Shown: piece by piece, positions 8,691 through 15,169 of the stretch
Numbering within the stretch: position 1 is the first letter of the stretch
How the letters are laid out: every line of letters starts with the position of its first letter
Source of the DNA: JBJXHN01 sp046233135
Lineage (GTDB): Bacteria > Pseudomonadota > Alphaproteobacteria > Rhodospirillales > Rhodospirillaceae
Assembly (NCBI GenBank): GCA_046233135.1
Contig: JBJXHN010000001.1
Coordinates: 806,001 to 870,000 of the forward strand
Length of the DNA stretch: 64,000 nucleotides
Direction of reading: 5' to 3'
Made by a program: the position numbers and the translations under genes
The notes under the pieces: generated by a model
The model's input: the letters and a program-made list of their open reading frames with translations, nothing else
Database searches by the model: none
Told to the model about the DNA's origin: nothing

Positions 8691-8810
8691 CTACAGTCTC
8701 AAGAGGAAAAGTGGGTACCGGTTTTCCGGTCCACTTGATACTGTAACTATATGATTCTAGATCAAAGTACCTGCCGTAAATCGATGCAGATTTAAGGCAG
8801 TTTGATCTAG
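8691..8810 (+). repeat. Dispersed 120-bp double-hairpin repeat, copy 3
   Basis: Collinear with copy 1 over the whole 120 bp. Compensating changes in the first stem (CTACAGTCTCAAG on the left, CTTGATACTGTAAC on the right) keep most pairs. Its right end TTTGATCTAG supplies the TAG stop codon (8807-8809) of pxpA. Confidence 0.88.
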
Positions 8811-9574
8811 CCGACGATCCGGTCCAGGGGCGCGAGCGTCACCCCGCGGGCGGTCAGGCCATCACGCAACTGCCGGGCCACGCTAACGGCGTCCGGGCCG
8901 TCCCCATGCACGCAGATGCTGTGGATATCCGTTGGCAGAACCTTGCCTTCGCGGGTTACCAGGCCGCCGGCGTCCAGCATCGCCGAGACATGCGCCAGGG
9001 TAGCCTCGGCCCCCTCCACCATGGCCCCGGGCTCGCTTCTGGGCACCAGCGTGCCGCGTTCGGTATAGGCGCGGTCGGCGAAGGCTTCCATCCCCACCCG
9101 CAGCCCCGCCGCACGCCCGGCGGTTTCCAGCGCTGACAGGGCCGGTGCCAGCAGAATCAGATCCCTGTTGAACAGCGCCACGGTCCGGGCGATCAATGCC
9201 GCCAGTTCCGCATCCTCGCAGGCGGCGTTGTTCAGGGCGCCATGGGGCTTCACGTGACTGAGCGCATGGCCCTCGACCCGGGCCATGCCGTCCAGGGCGG
9301 CAAGCTGGTAGAGCAGCACCGCCTCCAGCTCCGCCGGGGGCATGGCCATGAAGCGCCGGCCGAATCCTTCCCGGTCGGGAAAGGACGGATGGGCGCCGAT
9401 GCTCACCCCGTTCTGCCGGGCCAGGGCCACGGTCCGCCGGATGACCTGCGGATCGCCGCCGTGGAAGCCGCAGGCCACATTGGCCGTCCCGACGATGGCC
9501 AGCAGCGACGCATCGTCCCCCACGATTTTGTCGCCGGTGCTTTCGCCCATGTCGGCATTCAGGTTCAGGCGCAT
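8807..9574 (-). CDS. pxpA: 5-oxoprolinase subunit A (LamB/YcsF family)
   Basis: 255 residues starting MRLNLNADMGESTGD, the hallmark N-terminus of the YcsF/PxpA family. The GAHPSFPDREGFGRR and HVKPHGALNN motifs are also present. With PxpB and PxpC it forms an ATP-dependent enzyme hydrolysing 5-oxoproline (pyroglutamate) to glutamate. Its ATG overlaps the pxpC stop (ATGCGCCTGA), so translation is probably coupled. The TAG stop is donated by the right end of repeat copy 3 and the protein ends PLDRIVG. Confidence 0.93.
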   Translation of the reverse strand: MRLNLNADMGESTGDKIVGDDASLLAIVGTANVACGFHGGDPQVIRRTVALARQNGVSIGAHPSFPDREGFGRRFMAMPPAELEAVLLYQLAALDGMARVEGHALSHVKPHGALNNAACEDAELAALIARTVALFNRDLILLAPALSALETAGRAAGLRVGMEAFADRAYTERGTLVPRSEPGAMVEGAEATLAHVSAMLDAGGLVTREGKVLPTDIHSICVHGDGPDAVSVARQLRDGLTARGVTLAPLDRIVG

Positions 9575-10710
9575 GACGGGTCCCCCTCCAGATGTCCGGG
9601 AAAGTGATCGGGGCGGGTCATATCGACGACGCCGTCGATAAGGTTACAGTGCCACAGCGCGTCCAGATCCGGCTCGTTGCCGGCCACCGTTGCTTCGGTG
9701 GCCGAGGCCAGCGCGCTCTCGATCCGCGCGTCCAGGGCATCCAGGGCGGCTTCGGCGTCCTCCGGCGTCACGGCCAGGAAACGCAGGACATCTCCCGGCC
9801 GGACCGCAGCAAGGCGGGGCAGATCCGCCGAGATGACCACGCCCAGCTTGGGATAGCCGCCCACCGTCTGGCCATCGGCGAGCACCAGGATCGGCAGGCC
9901 GTTGCCCGGCACCTGAATGCAGCCCGGCACCATGCCTTCCGACAGGATATCCGCGCCCTTGTCCGGCGCGTGGGCCAGGGCCGGTCCGGACAGGCGGATC
10001 CCCATGCGGTCCATCTCCTTGGTCACGACGTATTCGGCGGAGACAAAGGTTTCCATCGCCGCCCGCGTGAAGTGGTCCTCCTGGGGGCCGGGCATCACCC
10101 GGATCGGGCCGCCGCCCGCGACGAACGGCGCCGCCAGCCGTCGTTCCGTTCTGGCCGCCCCGGCCGCCCCGGCACCGGACCGGATGCGCAGGATATCCCC
10201 GGCCACCAGTCCCCGCCCCTCGACCCCGCCGATGCCGGCACGGACATAGGTGGCGCGGCTGCCCATCACCGGTGGCAGATCCAGTCCGCCGCCGATGCCG
10301 ATGATCCCGACCATGGCGCCGTCAACCAGGCGGATCTCCACGGTCTCTCCGGGGTGCAGGGTAAGCGTGGTCCAGGGGGGCACCTCGGCGGCCGCCTCCC
10401 CCTCGCCCCTGTCCACCCTGGCCGCGACTCCGCCTCCCAAAGCCAGACGAACGGCGCCGTCCAGCGCCCGCAACCGGGGGCCGGTCAGGCGAACCTCCAG
10501 GCCCGCCTCCCCGGGGTCATTGCCCAGCAGCCCGTTGACCAGCCGCAGGGCACTGCGATCAAGCACCCCGGCCAGCGGGACGCCCTGGCTGCGGTAGCCG
10601 GCGCGTCCCAGGTCCTGGACAGTGGTCATGGCACCCGGGGCAACGACCTCCAGCCGGCCTCGGGCCTGCCCGTCCTCGTCATGCCGTCCGCTTGTATGAC
10701 GTCCACTCAT
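9565..10710 (-). CDS. pxpC: 5-oxoprolinase subunit C (biotin-dependent carboxyltransferase/KipA-like)
   Basis: 381 residues of the allophanate-hydrolase subunit 2 family. Family motifs include MTTVQDLGRAGYRSQGVPLAGVLD near residue 28, GLLGNDPGEAGLEVRL, VMPGPQEDHFT, and KEMDRMGIRLSGP. The first 27 residues are a hydrophilic extension with His and Arg; a second Met (codon at 10629) directly precedes the conserved core. The first ATG is chosen because it overlaps the pxpB stop (ATGA). Middle gene of pxpBCA. Confidence 0.92.
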   Translation of the reverse strand: MSGRHTSGRHDEDGQARGRLEVVAPGAMTTVQDLGRAGYRSQGVPLAGVLDRSALRLVNGLLGNDPGEAGLEVRLTGPRLRALDGAVRLALGGGVAARVDRGEGEAAAEVPPWTTLTLHPGETVEIRLVDGAMVGIIGIGGGLDLPPVMGSRATYVRAGIGGVEGRGLVAGDILRIRSGAGAAGAARTERRLAAPFVAGGGPIRVMPGPQEDHFTRAAMETFVSAEYVVTKEMDRMGIRLSGPALAHAPDKGADILSEGMVPGCIQVPGNGLPILVLADGQTVGGYPKLGVVISADLPRLAAVRPGDVLRFLAVTPEDAEAALDALDARIESALASATEATVAGNEPDLDALWHCNLIDGVVDMTRPDHFPGHLEGDPSCA

Positions 10711-11453
10711 CGGCCCGTCTCCTCCCCCAGGGTCTGGGGATCACGCCGTCCGGCGGCATAGTCGGCCGCCAGGGTATCGGCTTCGGCAGCGGACACCGGT
10801 TCGAAGCGCACCCGGTCGGCGGCGCGCAACAGCGCCGGGCGGGGCCAGTCCGCCGAGAACAGCGGTACCGGGCAATAGCCGATCAGCGTCCAGCCGCCCG
10901 GACTTTCCCAGGGATAGACCGCCGTCATGCGGTCGGCGATCGCCACCGATCCGGCCGGTACCCGGGTCCGGGGCTCCTTGCGGCGGGGCAGACGCAGCCC
11001 CTCCGGCACATCCCCCATGAAAGGGAATCCCGGCAGGAAGCCGATCATGTGAACCCGGAAAACCGCGCCCACATGGCGGTCCACCAGCTCCGCCACCGAC
11101 AGCCCGAGGGTGCGCGCCGCGTCCTCCAGATCCGGCGCCCGCTGCGCCTCGTAGCAGGCCGGAAGGCGCCAAAGGCGCTCCTTCCCGCCTTCCGCATCGC
11201 CCGTGTCGGCCAGGGCCTGCCGCGTGGCGGCTTCCATGGCGGTCCGGCGGACCTGCCGGGGGTCGTAGTGGACAGTCACCGACCGCAAGGCCCGCACCAC
11301 TTCCACCAGCCCGGGCAGGCGCCCGGCGTCGGCGGCGGTGCGCAGAAGATGGGTCACGCGGGCGACACGCAGGGTCGCTTCCTCTCCCATGTCCTCGGCG
11401 AGGTCGATGGTAAAGGCCGTATCGCCAAGCGGGCGGAAGACGGGAAAGGGCAA
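10707..11453 (-). CDS. pxpB: 5-oxoprolinase subunit B (KipI-like)
   Basis: Allophanate-hydrolase subunit 1 family. Conserved core: FRPLGDTAFTIDL near the N-terminus, VHYDPRQV, and the motif HVGAVFRVHMIGFLPGFPFMG with RKEPRTRVPAGSVAIA. I place the start at TTG 11453 (248 residues). An AGGGAGG ribosome-binding site lies 5 bases before it, the conserved core begins a few residues later, and a promoter-like TTGACA-N17-CAAAAT would start the message near 11480. An ATG at 11501 (16 codons upstream) is the alternative, but it overlaps the palindrome at 11501-11515. First gene of pxpBCA, divergent from the TRAP genes. Confidence 0.87.
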   Translation of the reverse strand: MPFPVFRPLGDTAFTIDLAEDMGEEATLRVARVTHLLRTAADAGRLPGLVEVVRALRSVTVHYDPRQVRRTAMEAATRQALADTGDAEGGKERLWRLPACYEAQRAPDLEDAARTLGLSVAELVDRHVGAVFRVHMIGFLPGFPFMGDVPEGLRLPRRKEPRTRVPAGSVAIADRMTAVYPWESPGGWTLIGYCPVPLFSADWPRPALLRAADRVRFEPVSAAEADTLAADYAAGRRDPQTLGEETGR

Positions 11454-11486
11454 GGCATCCTCCCTGGTTCCAACGAATGTGACGGC

Positions 11487-11515
11487 ATTTTGAAAAGACA
11501 TTGACAATTTGTCAA
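11487..11515 (-). promoter_or_regulatory. Putative promoter and palindromic operator between pxpB and dctP
   Basis: TTGACAATTTGTCAA (11501-11515) is an inverted repeat (TTGACA, 3-bp spacer, TGTCAA). On the minus strand its TTGACA is a perfect -35 box, with CAAAAT 17 bp downstream (11492-11487) as a 4-of-6 -10 box pointing to pxpB. A palindrome overlapping a -35 box suits repression, possibly by the MarR-like regulator at the end of the TRAP operon. Confidence 0.55.
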
Positions 11516-11595
11516 CGTTATGTCGATGTTTCTTGGGTGAGGCGCGACCGTTGGGGGTCCGCCGTGGCAACAGACCTGGTTTGGGAGATTTGACG

Positions 11596-12570
11596 ATGGC
11601 TCACTTGCGCACCCTGGCGGTTTCGGCGGCCTTGGCGTTTTCTCTCGGCGCCGCTTCGGCGATGGCGGAGGAATGGCATATGCCGACGCCCTATCCGGAT
11701 GCGACCTTCCACACCCAGAATATCCGCCAGTTCGCCGAAGACGTGGACAAGGCGACCAACGGGGACCTGAAGATCATCGTCGACAGCGCCGGATCCCTGA
11801 TCAAGCATCCGGAGATCAAGAACGCGGTCCGCAGCGGCACCGTACCCATCGGCGAGTTCTTCCTGTCTCGTCTGGCCAACGAAGACCCGGTCTTCGCCGT
11901 GGATTCCCTGCCCTTCCTGGCCACCAGCTACGAAGATGCCGAAAAGCTCTGGGCCGCCTCCCGTCCGGTGATCGAAGAAAAGCTGGCCAAGGAGCGACTG
12001 AAGGTTCTGTATGCCGTGCCCTGGCCGCCCCAGGGTCTCTATACCAAGGGGCCGGTGGACAGTGCCGAGGCTCTGAAGGGCGTGAAGATGCGGGCCTACA
12101 ACGCGTCGCTGGAACGGCTGGGCCAGCTTCTGGGCACCGTTCCCACCCAGGTGGAGGTCCCCGATATCCCGCAGGCGTTCTCGCTGGGGATCCTCAAGGC
12201 GATGATCACTTCGCCGTCCACCGGGGCCAATTCCAAGGCCTGGGACTTCCTGGACCATTACTATGACATCCGCGCCTGGGTGCCGAAGAACATCGTGGTG
12301 GTGAACGCCCGCGCCTTCGACGGCCTGTCGCCGGAGGTGCAGAAGGCGGTCCTGGACGCCGCCGCCGCGGCAGAGGCCCGGGGCCTGGAGATGAGCAAGG
12401 CGGAAACCGACGCCAAGATCAAGATCCTGGCCGACAACGGGATCACCATCGGCGACCCTTCTGCCGACCTGAAGGCGGCCTTCGTGGAAGCGGGCGAGAC
12501 CATGACCGCTGAATGGCTCGAAAGCGCCGGCGCCGACGGTCAGGCGATCATCGACGCCTACAAGAAGTAA
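11596..12570 (+). CDS. dctP: TRAP transporter substrate-binding protein, DctP family
   Basis: 324 residues with a Sec signal peptide (MAHLRTLAVSAALAFSLGAASAMA, then EEWHMPTPYPDATFHTQNI). DctP family features include GDLKIIVDSAGSLIKHPEIKNAVRSGTV, the conserved RAYNASLERLGQLLGTVPTQVEVPDIPQAFSLG segment around the carboxylate-binding Arg, and ALGIL-like packing. ATG 11596 with GGGAGA upstream is preferred over an upstream in-frame ATG. It captures an organic acid in the periplasm for DctQM. The divergent pxp genes suggest 5-oxoproline or a related acid as ligand (inference). Confidence 0.92.
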   Translation: MAHLRTLAVSAALAFSLGAASAMAEEWHMPTPYPDATFHTQNIRQFAEDVDKATNGDLKIIVDSAGSLIKHPEIKNAVRSGTVPIGEFFLSRLANEDPVFAVDSLPFLATSYEDAEKLWAASRPVIEEKLAKERLKVLYAVPWPPQGLYTKGPVDSAEALKGVKMRAYNASLERLGQLLGTVPTQVEVPDIPQAFSLGILKAMITSPSTGANSKAWDFLDHYYDIRAWVPKNIVVVNARAFDGLSPEVQKAVLDAAAAAEARGLEMSKAETDAKIKILADNGITIGDPSADLKAAFVEAGETMTAEWLESAGADGQAIIDAYKK

Positions 12571-12581
12571 CGCCAAGACAA

Positions 12582-12611
12582 AAGGGCGTGGCTGACCGGC
12601 CACGCCCTTCT
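12582..12611 (+). terminator. Intra-operon hairpin/attenuator after dctP
   Basis: AAGGGCGTGGC pairs with GGCCACGCCCTT around a short loop and is followed by CTTCTTTTC. It lies 11 bp after the dctP stop and before dctQ. Such hairpins commonly raise the level of the binding protein relative to the membrane subunits. Confidence 0.7.
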
Positions 12612-12647
12612 TCTTTTCCGGCCGCCCCCCATCGAAAGGGACGCCCC

Positions 12648-13205
12648 ATGCGTGGATTTCTTGACCGCCTGTATCAGCTCAGTGGTTACCTTGGCGCCCT
12701 CTGTCTGGTCGCCATCCTGCTTGTCGTCCTCGGGCAGGTGGGGGCCAATCTGCTCGACACCATCGTCCATGCCGTTACCGGCAGCTACCGGGGGTTCGTC
12801 ATCCCCTCCTACGCCGATTTCGCCGGCTTCTTCCTGGTCGGCGGCGTCTTTCTCGCCCTGGCCCATGCCTTCCGCGAGGGGGCGCATATCCGCGTCGGCC
12901 TGGTGCTGCAGGGTCTGCCCGCGCCGCTGAAGCGCGCCGCGGACATTCTGTCGACCGCCGTGGCCCTGGCCCTGTCGGCGGCGCTGTCCTGGTACAGCTG
13001 GGCGCTGGTCTGGGAAAGCTGGTCCTACGGCGACACCTCCACCGGCCTGGTCAGCGTCCCGCTGTTTCTGCCCCAATCGACCATGGCCCTGGGGGCCAGC
13101 CTGTTCACCATCGGCCTGCTCGATACCCTGGTTACCCTGCTGCGGGGCGGGGAGACCGCCGCCACCCGCCTGGCCGGCCCCGACGACGTGACGCGGGAGG
13201 CCTGA
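12648..13205 (+). CDS. dctQ: TRAP transporter small permease subunit, DctQ family
   Basis: 185 residues with four predicted membrane helices: YLGALCLVAILLVVLGQV, the segment around FAGFFLVGGVFLALAHAF, DILSTAVALALSAALSWYSWAL, and MALGASLFTIGLLDTLVTLL. The order Ala-His-Ala-Phe-Arg-Glu-Gly-Ala-His-Ile-Arg-Val is typical of DctQ. It partners DctM in the inner membrane and stabilises the complex. GAAAGGGACGCCCC precedes the ATG. It ends 1 bp before dctM. Confidence 0.9.
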   Translation: MRGFLDRLYQLSGYLGALCLVAILLVVLGQVGANLLDTIVHAVTGSYRGFVIPSYADFAGFFLVGGVFLALAHAFREGAHIRVGLVLQGLPAPLKRAADILSTAVALALSAALSWYSWALVWESWSYGDTSTGLVSVPLFLPQSTMALGASLFTIGLLDTLVTLLRGGETAATRLAGPDDVTREA

Positions 13206-13206
13206 G

Positions 13207-14511
13207 ATGGATCCGCTTCTGCAAGCTTCCCTGAGTCTCGGCCTGGTCCTGTTCCTGTTCCTGGGTTTGGGGCTTTGGGTTTCGCTGGCGCTTGTCGGCG
13301 TCGGCGTGGTCGGCCTGGGCCTGTTCTCCGGCGCGCCCTGGGGGCCGCTGATGGCCTCGACCATCTGGGGCAGCATCAACGCCTGGTCCCTGGCCGCCCT
13401 GCCGTTGTTCATCTGGATGGGAGAGATCCTGTTCCGCTCCCGCCTGTCCGACGATCTGTTCGAAGGGCTGGTTCCCTGGATGGCCCATCTGCCCGGGCGC
13501 CTGCTGCATGTGAACATTTTCGGCTGCGGCATTTTCGCCGCCGTCTCCGGGTCTTCCGCGGCCACGGCGGCGACGGTGGGCAAGATGTCCATTCCCGAAC
13601 TGACGAGCCGGGGCTATGGCCGGAACATGGTGCTGGGGACCCTGGCCGGATCGGCCACCCTGGGCTTGCTGATCCCGCCGTCGATCATCCTCATCGTCTA
13701 TGGCGTCGCCACCGAACAATCCATCGCCCGGCTGTTCATGGCGGGCATCCTGCCCGGTCTGATGCTGATGGCGCTGTTCGTCGGTTTCGTCATCCTGTGG
13801 ACCCTGATCAACCCCAGGGCCGTGCCGCCGCTGGACCGGCCCTACACCTGGGGGGACCGCATCCGCACCTTGCCCCGTCTGGCGCCCGTGGTTCTGCTGA
13901 TCGCCGGGGTCATCGGATCGATCTATGCCGGGATCGCCAGCCCGACCGACGCGGCGGCCGTGGGCGTTTTCCTGGCGCTGGTGCTGTCCGCCATCTCCGG
14001 CGACCTGACCCGGGCGACCTTCATGGACGGCCTGCTGGCGGCCACCCGCACCTCGTGCATGATCGGCTTCATTCTGGCCGGTGCCAGCTTCCTGACCCTG
14101 GCCATGGGGTTCACGGGCATCCCATCGGGACTGGCGCAGTGGATCGGATCCATGGAGCTGTCGCCCTATGCCCTGCTTGCGGCGCTGACGGTTTTCTTCA
14201 TCGTCATGGGCTGCTTTCTGGACGGTATTTCCATCGTCGTGCTGACCACCTCCATCATCCAGCCGATGATCGAGGCGGCGGGCATCGACACCATCTGGTT
14301 CGGCATTTTCCTGGTGATTGTGGTGGAGATGTCGCAGATCACGCCGCCGGTCGGCTTCAATCTTTTCGTCATCCAATCCTTGACCAACCGGAACATGCTG
14401 AGTATCGCGTGGGCGGCCCTGCCCTTTTTCCTGCTGATGATCGTGGCGCTGGTCCTGCTGACCCTGTTCCCCGATGTCGCCGTCTGGCTGCCCAACCAGA
14501 TGTCCGGATGA
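13207..14511 (+). CDS. dctM: TRAP transporter large permease subunit, DctM family
   Basis: 434 residues, the usual DctM length, with about 12 hydrophobic segments. Family motifs include SGSSAATAATVGKMSIPELTSRGY (about 115-138), GSATLGLLIPPSIILIVYG, and the C-terminal ITPPVGFNLFVIQ. It is the sodium-coupled translocation subunit. The start follows dctQ by a single base after GGGAGGCCTG. The downstream regulator gene begins 25 bp after its stop, probably in the same operon. Confidence 0.94.
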   Translation: MDPLLQASLSLGLVLFLFLGLGLWVSLALVGVGVVGLGLFSGAPWGPLMASTIWGSINAWSLAALPLFIWMGEILFRSRLSDDLFEGLVPWMAHLPGRLLHVNIFGCGIFAAVSGSSAATAATVGKMSIPELTSRGYGRNMVLGTLAGSATLGLLIPPSIILIVYGVATEQSIARLFMAGILPGLMLMALFVGFVILWTLINPRAVPPLDRPYTWGDRIRTLPRLAPVVLLIAGVIGSIYAGIASPTDAAAVGVFLALVLSAISGDLTRATFMDGLLAATRTSCMIGFILAGASFLTLAMGFTGIPSGLAQWIGSMELSPYALLAALTVFFIVMGCFLDGISIVVLTTSIIQPMIEAAGIDTIWFGIFLVIVVEMSQITPPVGFNLFVIQSLTNRNMLSIAWAALPFFLLMIVALVLLTLFPDVAVWLPNQMSG

Positions 14512-14536
14512 CCCCAAGCCGCAAGGACTTTCAAGC

Positions 14537-15160
14537 ATGAGCGACGAGCCCCGGGACATCCCCCAGCCCTCTGCCGGCTCTCCCGAAGAGCCAACCGATC
14601 CGCTGGACGCCATGCGCCGCCCGATGCCCGGGGCCGCAGGACCGATGCCCGGGGCCGCAGGACCGATGATCGTGTCGTCCGAACATCTGGCCTCCACCGA
14701 GGCCTGGCGGCTCAGCGAGTACGAATACGGGCTGATCGTCGCCTTCAACGCCTTCAGCCGCTGGATGACCCGCTGCATGGGGGCCGTCGGCTTCACCGAT
14801 TTCAGCCCCCTGGACGTCCTGGTGCTGCACAACTGCAATCACCGAAAACGCGCCAAGCGTCTATCTGACATATGCTTCGTTCTCAACATAGAAGATCAGC
14901 ATACGGTAAATTACACCCTTAAGAAGCTGATGAAGGCGGGTTTGGTGGAAAGCGAACGGCGGGGGAAGGAAAAGTTCTACCGCACCACCGAACAGGGTGC
15001 CCGGACCTGCCAGGAATACCGCGACCTGCGGGAACGCTGTCTGGTCGACACCATCCGCTCCATGGAAGCCGATGGCGAGGAACTCAGCGAAACGGCCACC
15101 CTGCTGCGCGGCCTGTCGGGCATTTATGACCAGGCCGCCCGGGCCGTGTCCTCCACCTGA
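14537..15160 (+). CDS. MarR-like winged-helix regulator of the TRAP/pxp locus
   Basis: 207 residues. A proline/glycine-rich N-terminal arm of about 50 residues includes a duplicated MPGAAGP. A winged-helix domain follows: FTDFSPLDVLVLHNCNHRKR, KRLSDICFVLNIEDQHTVNY as the recognition region, LKKLMKAGLVESERRGKEKFYRTTEQG as the wing. This is the COG5631/MarR-like type. It is the last gene of the dctPQM operon and the obvious candidate to bind the palindrome at 11501-11515. The ligand is unknown; 5-oxoproline is a guess from context. A more internal start after the repeat is possible. Confidence 0.82.
   Translation: MSDEPRDIPQPSAGSPEEPTDPLDAMRRPMPGAAGPMPGAAGPMIVSSEHLASTEAWRLSEYEYGLIVAFNAFSRWMTRCMGAVGFTDFSPLDVLVLHNCNHRKRAKRLSDICFVLNIEDQHTVNYTLKKLMKAGLVESERRGKEKFYRTTEQGARTCQEYRDLRERCLVDTIRSMEADGEELSETATLLRGLSGIYDQAARAVSST
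14624..14665 (+). repeat. Two 21-bp in-frame tandem repeats in the MarR-like gene
   Basis: ATGCCCGGGGCCGCAGGACC plus G is present twice, exactly, at 14624-14644 and 14645-14665, encoding MPGAAGP twice in the disordered N-terminal arm. The identity of the copies indicates a recent duplication or slippage. Confidence 0.95.
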
Positions 15161-15169
15161 CGCCTCTTG

